Origin: a bacterium
GTDB lineage: Bacteria > BMS3Abin14
DNA length: 34,007 nt
Assembly (NCBI GenBank): GCA_029210545.1
Contig: JARGFV010000017.1
Span: forward strand, 1-34,007
Reading direction: 5' to 3'
Below the pieces are notes generated by a model that worked only from the letters and a program-made list of their open reading frames with translations, was not told where the DNA came from and did not search any database. Below, one piece after another: positions 1-6,999 of this stretch. Every line of letters starts with the position of its first letter. The first letter of the stretch is position 1. Position numbers and translations under genes: made by a program.

Positions 1-95
1 TTCCCTTTCCTTACAAATCAATGACTTACGGAGTGAGTCATTGATTTGGGCACCCCACGCGGGGTGCGTTGATGGACTTTTTGCGAGTCCATCAA
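1..95 (+). repeat. Modular multi-stem intergenic repeat, copy A
   Basis: Three consecutive hairpins are visible. Stem 1 is AAATCAATGACT (15-26) with AGTCATTGATTT (36-47), and the stem can continue inwards almost to a GGA loop. Stem 2 is GCACCCC (50-56) with GGGGTGC (61-67). Stem 3 is TTGATGGACT (69-78) with AGTCCATCAA (86-95) around the loop TTTTGCG. The same modules in the same order recur at 3395-3504, at 8167-8429 (expanded) and on the minus strand at 33904-34007. The preceding TTCCCTTTCC is the truncated right half of a leading hairpin that is complete at 3395-3413. It lies 12 nt beyond the stop codon of the minus-strand HD-GYP gene. Confidence 0.9.
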
Positions 96-107
96 GGTTA
101 GCCTGTG

Positions 108-1628
108 CTAATTTTCGGATTCTTTTTCGAACATCTCCTCGAACAGCCCCATGTTGTTTTCGAAGATCCTCATGATGTCAGGGTCGAAATGGCCCGGCAG
201 TGTCCGGTCGTCCCCTTCCAGGATGACGCGGCAGGCCTCGTGGTGGGGGAAGGCTGGTTTGTAGACCCTCCGGTTTCTCAGGGCATCGTAGGTGTCGGCC
301 AGGGCCATGATGCGCCCCTCCACCGGGATCTTCTCGCCCGGGATCCCGCTGGGGTAGCCTGACCCGTCCCACTTTTCATGGTGGGAAATCGCGATGTTCT
401 TGCCCATCTGGAATCGCTTGTGCTCCCCGATGATCTGGGCTCCGTAAAACGTGTGTTTTTTCATCTCCTTCCACTCATCCTTGTCCAGACGGCCCGGTTT
501 TTTCAGGATGATAGTGGGAGTGTGCAGTTTGCCGATGTCGTGGAGTGCGGCCTGGACGCGGATGGTGCGGGAAAAACGGTCGGACAGGCCCATCTTCTCG
601 GCGATGCTGGAGCAGAACGCCCCAACCCTCATGATGTGGCCACCGGTGTCCTCGTCCTGGGCTTCCGCCGCGCGGGCCAGGCTGTAGACGGTGTAAATGA
701 AGGCATCTTCCGTCTCGGTTACCTGATTCGACAGGGACTTGAGGAAAAGGGTCTGCATGATCAGGCTTTCGAGGACAGTAGCTTCGTAGCCGGACACGTC
801 GGTCCCGTAGTTGAGAGCGTAAAGGGAAAGGGAGGGGCTGGCATAGGCCACCATGTTGTCGATGGCCGTCCCGGTTGTTTCGAGGGCGCTTATAAAATCC
901 GTAAAGGGTGAATCGGCCAGATCCGCAGCATTGTAATAATGCACAGTGGGTTTACCCGAAGCTACGGAAAATGGTGCGCAGCTTTCCTGTTTCAGGTTCA
1001 ATGAGGTTTTGTTCACCTTGCCGCCTATGCTTGCATATCTGTAAAAGTGACACTTCTGCTCCTCCCCGACTCCAAGGATGATCGTTGTCGGTTTGGTCGC
1101 GGAACCGTTATGGCGGATCAGTTGGCTGACGATGCTGTCCATGGCGAAAAGAAGGTCGAAATCGGTGGGTTGGAACGTCTGGATGATCGATTCGCCGAAG
1201 GTGGTCAGGTTCTTGATGGTGCTATAGGCGTCGTTTAGTTTTGCGTTGAGTTCCTTGACCTTCAGGAGCATCCTGATGCGCGCGAGGACTTCGCTCTCAC
1301 GGAACGGCTTGGTGATGTAATCATCCGCTCCCGCCTCGATCCCCTGGATCCTGTCCTCGGACTGGTTGAGGGCAGTGATCATGATGATCGGAATGTGCCT
1401 GAGGGCGCTGCTGCCCTTTACGGTGCGACAGACTTCAAACCCATCCATCCCCGGCATGTTGACGTCGAGAAGGATGATGTCCGCCGGGATCTCGCCCAGA
1501 ATCCGGAGAGCTTCCTCCCCGTTCCCGGCTTCCAGAAACTCGAAATCGGCCGAATCAAGCATGTCCCGGACAATGGTTCGGTTGAGCCGCTCGTCATCGA
1601 CGCACAGCACGCGGGGCCGGTGTCGCAT
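108..1628 (-). CDS. Response regulator with C-terminal HD-GYP domain (probable c-di-GMP phosphodiesterase)
   Basis: The 506-residue protein begins with a receiver domain (about 5-125): acidic pair D11-D12, phospho-acceptor D55 in LLDVNMPG, T85 and K107. The middle (about 130-300) resembles no family I can name; it may be a divergent sensor or linker. The C-terminus (about 305-500) is an HD-GYP domain with H363-D364 in HDIGKL, HHE at 416-418 and G424-Y425-P426 in DGSGYPSG. HD-GYP proteins hydrolyse cyclic di-GMP, so phosphorylation of D55 would be expected to switch second-messenger turnover. No partner histidine kinase is nearby, so the input signal is unknown. The ATG follows a strong GGAGGAGAGGG ribosome site and a good sigma70-type promoter. 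Catalytic residues look intact, so an active enzyme is likely. Confidence 0.95.
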   Translation of the reverse strand: MRHRPRVLCVDDERLNRTIVRDMLDSADFEFLEAGNGEEALRILGEIPADIILLDVNMPGMDGFEVCRTVKGSSALRHIPIIMITALNQSEDRIQGIEAGADDYITKPFRESEVLARIRMLLKVKELNAKLNDAYSTIKNLTTFGESIIQTFQPTDFDLLFAMDSIVSQLIRHNGSATKPTTIILGVGEEQKCHFYRYASIGGKVNKTSLNLKQESCAPFSVASGKPTVHYYNAADLADSPFTDFISALETTGTAIDNMVAYASPSLSLYALNYGTDVSGYEATVLESLIMQTLFLKSLSNQVTETEDAFIYTVYSLARAAEAQDEDTGGHIMRVGAFCSSIAEKMGLSDRFSRTIRVQAALHDIGKLHTPTIILKKPGRLDKDEWKEMKKHTFYGAQIIGEHKRFQMGKNIAISHHEKWDGSGYPSGIPGEKIPVEGRIMALADTYDALRNRRVYKPAFPHHEACRVILEGDDRTLPGHFDPDIMRIFENNMGLFEEMFEKESEN

Positions 1629-1651
1629 CCCTCTCCTCCATCAGTGCCTAT

Positions 1652-1663
1652 TACAAATTTGTA
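1652..1663. promoter_or_regulatory. 12-bp perfect palindrome, possible operator
   Basis: TACAAATTTGTA is a perfect palindrome lying between the -10 element (1676-1681) and the ribosome site of the minus-strand HD-GYP gene, at roughly +6 to +17 of the predicted transcript. Its position suits a repressor operator, but no regulator is identified and a short AT palindrome can occur by chance. Confidence 0.35.
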
Positions 1664-1675
1664 CCCCTTCTGATA

Positions 1676-1704
1676 TTAATATTGGTAATTCGGGCGTATG
1701 TCAA
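1676..1704 (-). promoter_or_regulatory. Sigma70-type promoter of the HD-GYP regulator
   Basis: Read on the minus strand, a perfect TTGACA (-35; 1699-1704) is followed by a 17-nt spacer and TATTAA (-10; 1676-1681). This sits about 48 nt upstream of the start codon at 1628. Confidence 0.7.
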
Positions 1705-1860
1705 GACCCGGAATCCGATATTCTTTTGGCGGATTTCGGGTATAGGGAACCCTCAATGCCCGCAACCAGACTATTTCAGATCATGCGAACGGCCTGTCGT
1801 GAAGACCAGCACGTCGAACAATCCCGCCCCAGGTATCTAACGATCGTTGATCCTGACGGT

Positions 1861-1888
1861 AAACAGTGAACTGTGAACCGTAAACTGG
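1861..1888. repeat. Degenerate TGAACNG word repeat
   Basis: Words of the form ACAGTGAACTGTGAACCGTAAACTG are strung together here. The same word family is longer at 33292-33385 next to rtcB. It lies just beyond the stop of the small minus-strand gene. The rest of 1705-1904 shows no gene. Confidence 0.6.
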
Positions 1889-1904
1889 TCAAGATCACCA
1901 GCAG

Positions 1905-2084
1905 TTAAAAACAACCCAGTAAGCAGCTGGTGATCTTGATCTTCTTCCCTTCCTCGTTGCACGCCTTGCCAACCAGGGAAAGGTGGATCCCCAGTTTCTC
2001 GGCGATCAGGTGGGCATCCTGGCAGTTAAGTGTTCCGTCCACCGACTTTTCCGCGATCAGTGCTTTCAGCCTGGCGTCATCCAT
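1905..2084 (-). CDS. Small conserved-looking protein with Cys-rich C-terminus (59 aa), function unknown
   Basis: This 59-residue reading frame starts at ATG 2084 behind a clear Shine-Dalgarno (CCCGGGAGGCCCTT then ATG) and ends at TAA 1905. The protein starts MDDARLKALIAEKSVDG and reads like two short helices (residues 1-13 and about 22-42), with Cys21 in between. It ends ITSCLLGCF, so two cysteines sit in a terminal C-x3-C arrangement just before the stop. The composition looks like a folded helical domain, perhaps HTH-like around residues 22-42, rather than random translation. The C-terminal Cys pair suggests metal or redox chemistry, but that is inference. It is transcribed in the same direction as the HD-GYP gene, about 276 nt upstream of it, and lies downstream of rsmI. 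Confidence 0.65.
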   Translation of the reverse strand: MDDARLKALIAEKSVDGTLNCQDAHLIAEKLGIHLSLVGKACNEEGKKIKITSCLLGCF

Positions 2085-2140
2085 AAGGGCCTCCCGGGAT
2101 CTAACTTCGTTAATACACGGAGGTTTTCCAGTTCTCTTAA

Positions 2141-2229
2141 CCCTGTTTTTTCTCCGCGTCCTCGCGTCACCGTGTCACCGTGTCGAGCGATCCTAACTAA
2201 AGTTGATGGACTTTTTGCGACCCTATCAA
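2141..2229. repeat. 8-bp-word repeat plus decayed stem-3 module
   Basis: At 2154-2184 CGCGTC and GTGTCACC words alternate with about 8-bp spacing, the complement of the GGAGACGC/GGAGACAC words at 7461-7524. At 2203-2229 a stem-3 module (TTGATGGACTTTTTGCGA) appears with a damaged right arm ending CTATCAA. The rsmI stop codon (2226-2228, minus) lies inside that right arm. Confidence 0.65.
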
Positions 2230-3050
2230 AGTTCACTCGCCATCTTATAGATCTCTTTCCTGTCCTCACCCGTGATCTGGGCGAGGACGGCTGCCGTTTT
2301 TGAAGCGGACAGCCCCTCCTTTCGAAGCCGCTTTACCGCCGCAACCAGATCCACGTGTCGTTGGCGGGGAGGAGCCCCTTCGACAAGGATCGTAACCTCC
2401 CCCCTGATCTGGTGTTGCTGCAGGCCGCCGGCAACCTCAAGGGCTGTGCCGCGCACGAACTGTTCGTGTATTTTGGTGATCTCCCGTCCCAGGACCAGCT
2501 TGCGATCACCCATGACCGCGGCGATCTCCCTCAACGTCGCCATGACACGGTTCGGGGATTCGTAGAGCACAACGGGGTAACCGGAGGCGGCCAGTTCCAG
2601 CAAGGTTTCTTTCCTGGCGCCGGCCTTGGGCGGGAGGAAACCCTGGAACAGAAACCGTGTCAACTCAATGCCGGAGACCGACATGAGGGTGGTCGCGGCG
2701 CAGGGCCCCGGAACCGGTGTCACCGTGATCCCCTCCCGGAGGCAGAGGGCGACGAGGTGGTGTCCCGGGTCAGAAATCCCGGGGGTGCCGGCGTCGGTGA
2801 TGACAGCAACATCCCGACCTCTTGACAACTCCTGGAGAATCTTCCTTCCAGCCCCTTCACGATTATGCTCCCGGTAGCTCAGGAGGTTCGGACTCAGACC
2901 GAGGGCCGCGAGAAGTTTGCGGCTGTGGCGGGTATCTTCAGCGGCGACAATGTCCACCTTCCCGAGGATTTCCGCAGCGCGCCGTGTGATGTCCCCGAGG
3001 TTGCCGATAGGTGTCGCCACAACGTAAAGGGTGCCTGTGTCTGTGGACAT
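2226..3050 (-). CDS. rsmI: 16S rRNA (cytidine(1402)-2'-O)-methyltransferase RsmI
   Basis: The protein is 274 residues, the normal size for RsmI, a tetrapyrrole-methylase-fold enzyme that 2'-O-methylates C1402 in the decoding centre of 16S rRNA using S-adenosylmethionine. Diagnostic segments are LYVVATPIGNLGDI near the N-terminus, AEDTRHSRKLL at about 36-46, ITDAGTPGISDPG at about 85-97, and VPGPCAATTLMSVSG, all family signatures. A C-terminal extension after about residue 225 is basic and helical, as usual. The ATG start at 3050 gives the canonical N-terminus. The stop codon falls in a decayed copy of the intergenic stem-3 module, so the last residues may have been reshaped by repeat insertion. 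Confidence 0.95.
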   Translation of the reverse strand: MSTDTGTLYVVATPIGNLGDITRRAAEILGKVDIVAAEDTRHSRKLLAALGLSPNLLSYREHNREGAGRKILQELSRGRDVAVITDAGTPGISDPGHHLVALCLREGITVTPVPGPCAATTLMSVSGIELTRFLFQGFLPPKAGARKETLLELAASGYPVVLYESPNRVMATLREIAAVMGDRKLVLGREITKIHEQFVRGTALEVAGGLQQHQIRGEVTILVEGAPPRQRHVDLVAAVKRLRKEGLSASKTAAVLAQITGEDRKEIYKMASEL

Positions 3051-3394
3051 CGATGCCCTCCGGTGTCAGGTGAGTTAACGTTCGGTTCTCTCGCAATTCT
3101 ACAATAGATGGCGGTCTTTATCAGCCATAAGGTAGACAGGGGCATCAATGCAGGATCGAAGCGCGAAGTGCGAAGGGAGGTATACGGAAGGCGATGGGCG
3201 AAGGGCCAAGTTAAGGGATTGTTCCTCGTTTTTGGACTTCGCTCTTCGCGCTGACATTGAAAGCCTCCGATCATGGGATCACCTTTCGAATTCCATAAAA
3301 CCTTTTAAATCCTAATAATTCTGGTAACTTCATTTGATAGAGTCGCAAAAAGTCCAGGCGAAACTTTTCCTTGGTCATTAATGTCCTGGGGAAA
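3051..3394. other. Gene-free spacer between rsmI and pfkA with word repeats
   Basis: I see no credible gene here. 3155-3205 holds GCGAAG-type words (GCGCGAAGTGCGAAGGG) and 3237-3253 their complement (TTCGCTCTTCGCGC). At 3335-3362 there is an inverted, decayed stem-3 module (TTGATAGAGTCGCAAAAAG). The spacer must contain the divergent promoter for rsmI, but I could not pick a convincing one. Confidence 0.6.
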
Positions 3395-3504
3395 GGGAAA
3401 AGCGTCGTTTCCCCTTTCCTTACAAATCAATGACTTATGGTGCGAGTCATTGATTTGGGCGCCCCGCGCGGGGCGCATTGATGGACTTTTTGCGAGTCCA
3501 TCAA
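3395..3504 (+). repeat. Modular multi-stem intergenic repeat, copy B (most complete)
   Basis: Four hairpins in series. Stem 0 is GGGAAA (3395-3400) with TTTCCC (3408-3413) around AGCGTCG. Stem 1 is AAATCAATGACT (3424-3435) with AGTCATTGATTT (3445-3456). Stem 2 is GCGCCCC (3459-3465) with GGGGCGC (3470-3476). Stem 3 is TTGATGGACT (3478-3487) with AGTCCATCAA (3495-3504). Relative to copy A, stem 2 carries a paired A-T to G-C change that preserves pairing. It ends 2 nt before the -35 box of pfkA. Confidence 0.9.
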
Positions 3505-3506
3505 GT

Positions 3507-3536
3507 TTGACAGTCAGAGTGAACATCTGCTACCTT
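3507..3536 (+). promoter_or_regulatory. Likely pfkA promoter
   Basis: TTGACA (3507-3512), an 18-nt spacer and TACCTT (3531-3536, weak -10). The pfkA ATG at 3574 has a strong AGGAGG (3561-3566) 7 nt upstream. Confidence 0.5.
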
Positions 3537-3573
3537 TTTTTGTTAAGACACCGTTTTTCCAGGAGGTTTCGTA

Positions 3574-4611
3574 ATGAGGATCGGAATCTTGACAGGTGGG
3601 GGGGATTGCCCCGGTCTGAACGCGGTTATCCGCGCAGTGACGAGGAAGGGGATCCAGGAGGGGGACAACATCCTCGGGATCCTCCACGGCTGGAAGGGGA
3701 TGATGACGGGTCAGCACGAGGAGTTGACGTTGCGGGCCGTCTCGGGACTCATCCACAGGGGAGGCACCATTCTCCATACCTCCCGGACCAACCCCTTCAA
3801 GGAAGAGGGGGGCAGTAAACAGGTTCTGGTCACCTTCAAGCGGCTCGGTCTGGATGCCCTGGTGGTTATCGGCGGCGAGGACACCCTTGGCGTGGCGAAC
3901 AGGCTGTACGAGGAGCACCACCTTCCCATCGTGGGAGTCCCCAAGACCATCGACAACGACCTGTCCGGCACCGAAGTCACCTTCGGTTTTGACACGGCTG
4001 TATCCGTCGCCACGGAGGCTATCGACCGGCTTCACACCACGGCCGAATCCCACGACCGTGTCATGGTCGTGGAGGTTATGGGGCGTCACGCCGGCTGGAT
4101 AGCTGTCCACTCCGGGTTGGCCGGGGGTGCCGATGCCATTCTCATTCCTGAAAAGCTCTTCGACCTGGATGCAGTATCAGAGTCGATCCGCGCGCGTCAT
4201 GCCCGGGGAAAAAGCTTTTCCATCGTCGTCGTGGCGGAAGGGTCGAGGCTCGATGACAAACATGGTGAAGGCCTCGTCAAACAGAATGAGGAGATAGACG
4301 AATTCGGCCACGTGCGTCTGGGCGGGATCGGCCATTTTCTCGCCAAGGAGCTGGAACAACGCACCGGTTTCGAGACGAGAGTCTCCGTCCTGGGTCACGT
4401 GCAGAGGGGTGGCTCCCCGACGGCCCATGACAGGATCCTGGCAACCCTCTTCGGGGTCAAGGCTCATGAACTGGTCAAGCTTGGAAAGTTCGGGATGATG
4501 GCCGCCATGGTCTGCGGCAAGATAGACGCTGTGCTTCTTGCGGAGGCGGTCAAGGAATTAAAGACCGTGGATATGGACCTGTACGATATCGCGGGGATCT
4601 TCTTTGGATAA
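3574..4611 (+). CDS. pfkA: 6-phosphofructokinase, pyrophosphate-dependent type
   Basis: The 345-residue protein phosphorylates fructose-6-phosphate at C1. The N-terminal GILTGGGDCPGLNAVIRA binds the phosphoryl donor. The catalytic motif PKTIDND spans 123-129 with base D127, and MGRHAGW (around 169-175) contacts the sugar phosphate. Two donor-selecting positions are informative: GGEDT (100-104) has Asp103 where ATP-dependent E. coli-type enzymes have Gly104, and K124 replaces Gly in PGTIDND. The Asp plus Lys combination is the known signature of PPi-dependent PFKs such as the Amycolatopsis enzyme, which are reversible and spare ATP. I infer PPi use; biochemical donor preference cannot be read with certainty. 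It is monocistronic, between two repeat-rich gaps. Confidence 0.95.
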   Translation: MRIGILTGGGDCPGLNAVIRAVTRKGIQEGDNILGILHGWKGMMTGQHEELTLRAVSGLIHRGGTILHTSRTNPFKEEGGSKQVLVTFKRLGLDALVVIGGEDTLGVANRLYEEHHLPIVGVPKTIDNDLSGTEVTFGFDTAVSVATEAIDRLHTTAESHDRVMVVEVMGRHAGWIAVHSGLAGGADAILIPEKLFDLDAVSESIRARHARGKSFSIVVVAEGSRLDDKHGEGLVKQNEEIDEFGHVRLGGIGHFLAKELEQRTGFETRVSVLGHVQRGGSPTAHDRILATLFGVKAHELVKLGKFGMMAAMVCGKIDAVLLAEAVKELKTVDMDLYDIAGIFFG

Positions 4612-4612
4612 A

Positions 4613-4641
4613 GAGCGAAAGCCCGTGCAGGGCTTTCGCTC
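4613..4641 (+). terminator. Perfect 12-bp hairpin after pfkA
   Basis: GAGCGAAAGCCC (4613-4624) pairs perfectly with GGGCTTTCGCTC (4630-4641) around GTGCA, immediately after the pfkA stop. No T-run follows, so it may be a processing or mRNA-stabilising hairpin rather than a classical intrinsic terminator. Confidence 0.6.
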
Positions 4642-4840
4642 AACGCAACGTGAAAAGCGTCGTTTTCCCGTTGCTCACGGATCGAATATACAGCCCTTGG
4701 CTCTCGATCCGGGCGCCCCTCCCAGGCGCGTTTGTTTAAAGCTGTTAGCTATCAGCTGCCAGCTACAGGCTCGATCTTGATCCGGGCGTCTTTCCCGGGC
4801 GCGGATAGTTGTTGATCCGGGCACCCACCCGGGCGCGTTG
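4642..4840 (+). repeat. Repeat array of GATCCGGGCGCC hairpins
   Basis: It starts with a stem-0 relative (GTGAAAAGCGTCGTTTTCCCG, 4650-4670). Three related GC hairpins follow: 4706-4730 (GATCCGGGCGCC...GGCGCG), 4779-4803 and 4814-4837. These resemble stem 2 of the modular repeat (GATTTGGGCGCC), with TT changed to CC. Between the first two, 4739-4768 is an AGCT-rich word repeat (AGCTGTTAGCTATCAGCTG). No gene is present. The remaining bases up to gpsA (4841-4895) must hold its promoter. Confidence 0.7.
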
Positions 4841-4895
4841 GTAATTTTTTGTGAAGCCATCTAATTGTTGTCGATCACACTAGGGCTGGCGTGAT

Positions 4896-5927
4896 ATGAC
4901 TGATAAAAATAATACTAAAGTGATTGGGAAAATGGCAGTCATCGGTGGAGGAAGCTGGGGTACTGCGCTGGCTATCCACTGCGCCAGGATCGGCATGCCG
5001 GTGAGCCTGTGGGTTTACGAGAAGGATCTGGCGGCCAGAATGGCCGATTCGAGGATAAATGACGTCTACCTGCCGGGGGTGACTCTGCCCGAAACCATTC
5101 AACCTACCGGGAGTTTTGCGGACTGCCTGTTGGGCGCCAGGATGGTGATGTCGGTAGTGCCGTCCCACGTGGCGCGAGCGGTATGGAGTGAGGCGCATTC
5201 CTACCTCCCCGTCGATGCCGTTATCATCAACGCCACCAAGGGGATCGAGGAGGGGACCTATCTCACCAGCTCGGGCGTCCTGGCTGAATCCATCGGGGGA
5301 AATATCCAGGACCGCATGGTAACGCTCTCAGGTCCCACCTTTGCCAGGGAAGTGGCCCAGGGACTCCCTGCGGCCGCTGTGATCGCAGCCGTGAAGGCCG
5401 ATCTGGCCCGGGACGTTCAGATGGCCCTGAACTCTGACAGCCTGCGGTTCTACACCAATGCCGATCCCGTGGGTGTCGAGGTCGCCGCTTCCCTCAAGAA
5501 CGTCATGGCCATCGCGGTAGGGATCTGTGACGGCCTGGAGCTTGGCCTTAACGCCAGGGCGGCCCTGATCACCAGGGGGCTTGCTGAGCTGGCAAGGCTC
5601 GGAACCGCTCTCGGGGCCGATCCCCTGACATTCCAGGGACTTGCCGGGGTGGGTGACCTGGTCCTGACCTGCACCGGAGACCTTTCCCGGAACCGGACAC
5701 TCGGCCTGCGGTTGGGAAAAGGTGAAAAGCTCGCCCGGATCACCGCATCCACCCCTATGGTGGCTGAGGGGGTCAAGACGACCCGGTCAGCCCACGGCCT
5801 GGCAGAGCGCGAGGGTGTGGACATGCCCATCACCGCGGAGATCTACCAGGTTCTCTACGGGTCCCGGGACCCGCTGGATGCGCTCAGGACGCTCATGAGC
5901 CGATCGCCCAAGAGCGAGAATGTATAA
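4896..5927 (+). CDS. gpsA: Glycerol-3-phosphate dehydrogenase [NAD(P)+]
   Basis: The 343-residue cytoplasmic enzyme reduces dihydroxyacetone phosphate to sn-glycerol-3-phosphate, the backbone of phospholipids. The N-terminal Rossmann motif is VIGGGSWGTALAIHCA (about 14-29). NATKGIEEGT carries a conserved active-site lysine, LSGPTFAREVAQGLP is the family signature, and SLKNVMAIAVGICDGLELGLNARAAL contains the catalytic lysine and substrate-binding asparagine/arginine. GLAGVGDLVLTCTGDLSRNRTLG is also diagnostic. The length is slightly above the usual 330 because of about 12 extra N-terminal residues; ATG 4932 (MAVIGGG) is an alternative start. It heads a cluster with pgpA, which uses the downstream product of the same lipid pathway. 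Confidence 0.96.
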   Translation: MTDKNNTKVIGKMAVIGGGSWGTALAIHCARIGMPVSLWVYEKDLAARMADSRINDVYLPGVTLPETIQPTGSFADCLLGARMVMSVVPSHVARAVWSEAHSYLPVDAVIINATKGIEEGTYLTSSGVLAESIGGNIQDRMVTLSGPTFAREVAQGLPAAAVIAAVKADLARDVQMALNSDSLRFYTNADPVGVEVAASLKNVMAIAVGICDGLELGLNARAALITRGLAELARLGTALGADPLTFQGLAGVGDLVLTCTGDLSRNRTLGLRLGKGEKLARITASTPMVAEGVKTTRSAHGLAEREGVDMPITAEIYQVLYGSRDPLDALRTLMSRSPKSENV

Positions 5928-6123
5928 GGTCGTTGAAACCCAGTTGGTGACTGATGATGTCATCGAGGACATCATCAACTGCTGGGTTGCCAAGGGGTGG
6001 CTTTTAGACAGCATACGTTTTGCCATGAGCGACGCCAGCCGGAGGCCGGCCATGGCCTTTATCCTTTTTGTCCGTGAAGACGCGGGACCTGGTGAAGGAG
6101 AAAAAGATGGAACAGAGCCCTGA
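5920..6123 (+). CDS. Small DUF4177-like protein, function unknown
   Basis: This 67-residue frame starts inside the 3' end of gpsA (8-nt overlap) and its 3' end overlaps the RDD gene by 17 nt. The sequence MYKVVETQLVTDDVIEDIINCWVAKGWLLDSIRFAM has the shape of DUF4177-type proteins: a beta strand, a helix ending in (A)KGW, then strands finishing AFILFVRED. The last dozen residues (GPGEGEKDGTEP) are low complexity and coincide with the ribosome site of the next gene. Its retention between two tightly spaced genes supports it being real. The family assignment is by pattern only, and no biochemical role is known to me. Confidence 0.6.
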   Translation: MYKVVETQLVTDDVIEDIINCWVAKGWLLDSIRFAMSDASRRPAMAFILFVREDAGPGEGEKDGTEP

Positions 6124-6532
6124 TCTGCCCAAGGCAAGCGTACTCAAGAGGATCATGGCGCGTCTTGTGGACGGTCTCGTGGCGTGGGCTCTCGCCCTGG
6201 TCATGCCGCCTGTGGGGATCCTCGCAGGCCTTCTGTATCTCGCCGCCGCCGACGGTGTCCAGAAGGGTCAGAGCCTTGGAAAGATGGTGTTCGGTCTCGA
6301 GGTGATGACACGGGAGGGGGAGCTGTGTGACCTGAAGGGTTCCATCTACCGGAATATCCCCTTCGTCCTTGCACTGCTTTTTGCCGCGGTTCCCCTCCTG
6401 GGATGGATCCTCCTGGTTATTGCGGGTATTCCCATCCTCCTCATCGAGCTGTGGCTTGTCATCGTGGATGATCATGGAAACCGTCTCGGTGATCGTATCG
6501 CCGGAACCACCGTGGTGGAGCGGGTCCACTGA
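6107..6532 (+). CDS. RDD-family integral membrane protein
   Basis: I choose ATG 6107 (141 residues) because AAGGAG (6095-6100) lies 6 nt upstream; a TTG at 6068 would add 13 residues. The protein has the RDD-family pattern: KRIMARLVDGLVAWALALVMPP (Arg and Asp of TM1), a short loop, GQSLGKMVFGLEVMTREGE, a second hydrophobic span (about 86-115, FVLALLFAAVPLLGWILLVI), and the closing DDHGNRLGDRIAGTTVV. RDD proteins are small membrane proteins of mostly unknown role, some linked to ion or osmotic homeostasis. It sits between a small unknown gene and pgpA in a translationally coupled cluster. Confidence 0.85.
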   Translation: MEQSPDLPKASVLKRIMARLVDGLVAWALALVMPPVGILAGLLYLAAADGVQKGQSLGKMVFGLEVMTREGELCDLKGSIYRNIPFVLALLFAAVPLLGWILLVIAGIPILLIELWLVIVDDHGNRLGDRIAGTTVVERVH

Positions 6533-6999
6533 ACGGCAGAACACCCGGAACCGGCTTTCTCCGATTCGTAGCCACCGGTCTGGGGACCGGTTATTCGCCC
6601 GTTGCCCCAGGCACTGTGGGTACGCTGGCGGCGATCCCCCTTTATCTCGCCCTGGCGCCGGCGGGCGTCATCCCTTACCTGGCTATCCTGGCCGGGGTGG
6701 TCCTGATCGGAGTATACGCTGCCGATCACATGGAAAAGGCCCTTCGGATCAAGGATCCCGGACTGGTCGTCATCGACGAGATCGCGGGGTATCTCGTCAC
6801 CATGTTTCTCTCGCCGCCTGACATTCTCCATGTGGCCGCCGGTTTCTTTCTGTTCAGGTTCTTCGACATATTCAAGCCGCCGCCTGTGCGCCAGGCTGAA
6901 CGGTTTTTCCCGGGCGGTCTGGGGATCATGGCCGACGATCTCCTGGCCGGCGTCTACGCGTGGGCAGGGTTGAGGATCATGGAGGTCCTTTTCCTTTGA
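6529..6999 (+). CDS. pgpA: Phosphatidylglycerophosphatase A, apparent CTG start
   Basis: PgpA removes the phosphate of phosphatidylglycerophosphate to give phosphatidylglycerol in the inner membrane. The first ordinary start (GTG 6616) would delete conserved sequence: in-frame codons from 6532 read NGRTPGTGFLRFVATGLGTG and continue YSPVAPGTVGTL, which is the canonical PgpA N-terminus. The only sensible initiator I find is CTG at 6529, overlapping the RDD stop as CTGA, with GGAG at 6517-6520. That gives 156 residues, the usual size. Other signatures are DPGLVVIDEIAGYLV, FRFFDIFKPPPV and GGLGIMADDLLAGVYA. A sequencing error that destroyed an ATG or GTG is the alternative. It pairs functionally with gpsA upstream. 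Confidence 0.88.
   Translation: MNGRTPGTGFLRFVATGLGTGYSPVAPGTVGTLAAIPLYLALAPAGVIPYLAILAGVVLIGVYAADHMEKALRIKDPGLVVIDEIAGYLVTMFLSPPDILHVAAGFFLFRFFDIFKPPPVRQAERFFPGGLGIMADDLLAGVYAWAGLRIMEVLFL

Noticed and set aside
68-95. Integron attC-like site (GTTGATG...)
   Set aside because: The stem is fully symmetric, lacks the GTTRRRY core and extrahelical bases, and there is no integrase.
6616-6999. pgpA starting at GTG 6616
   Set aside because: This start would remove the conserved YSPVAPGT region, which is in frame upstream.
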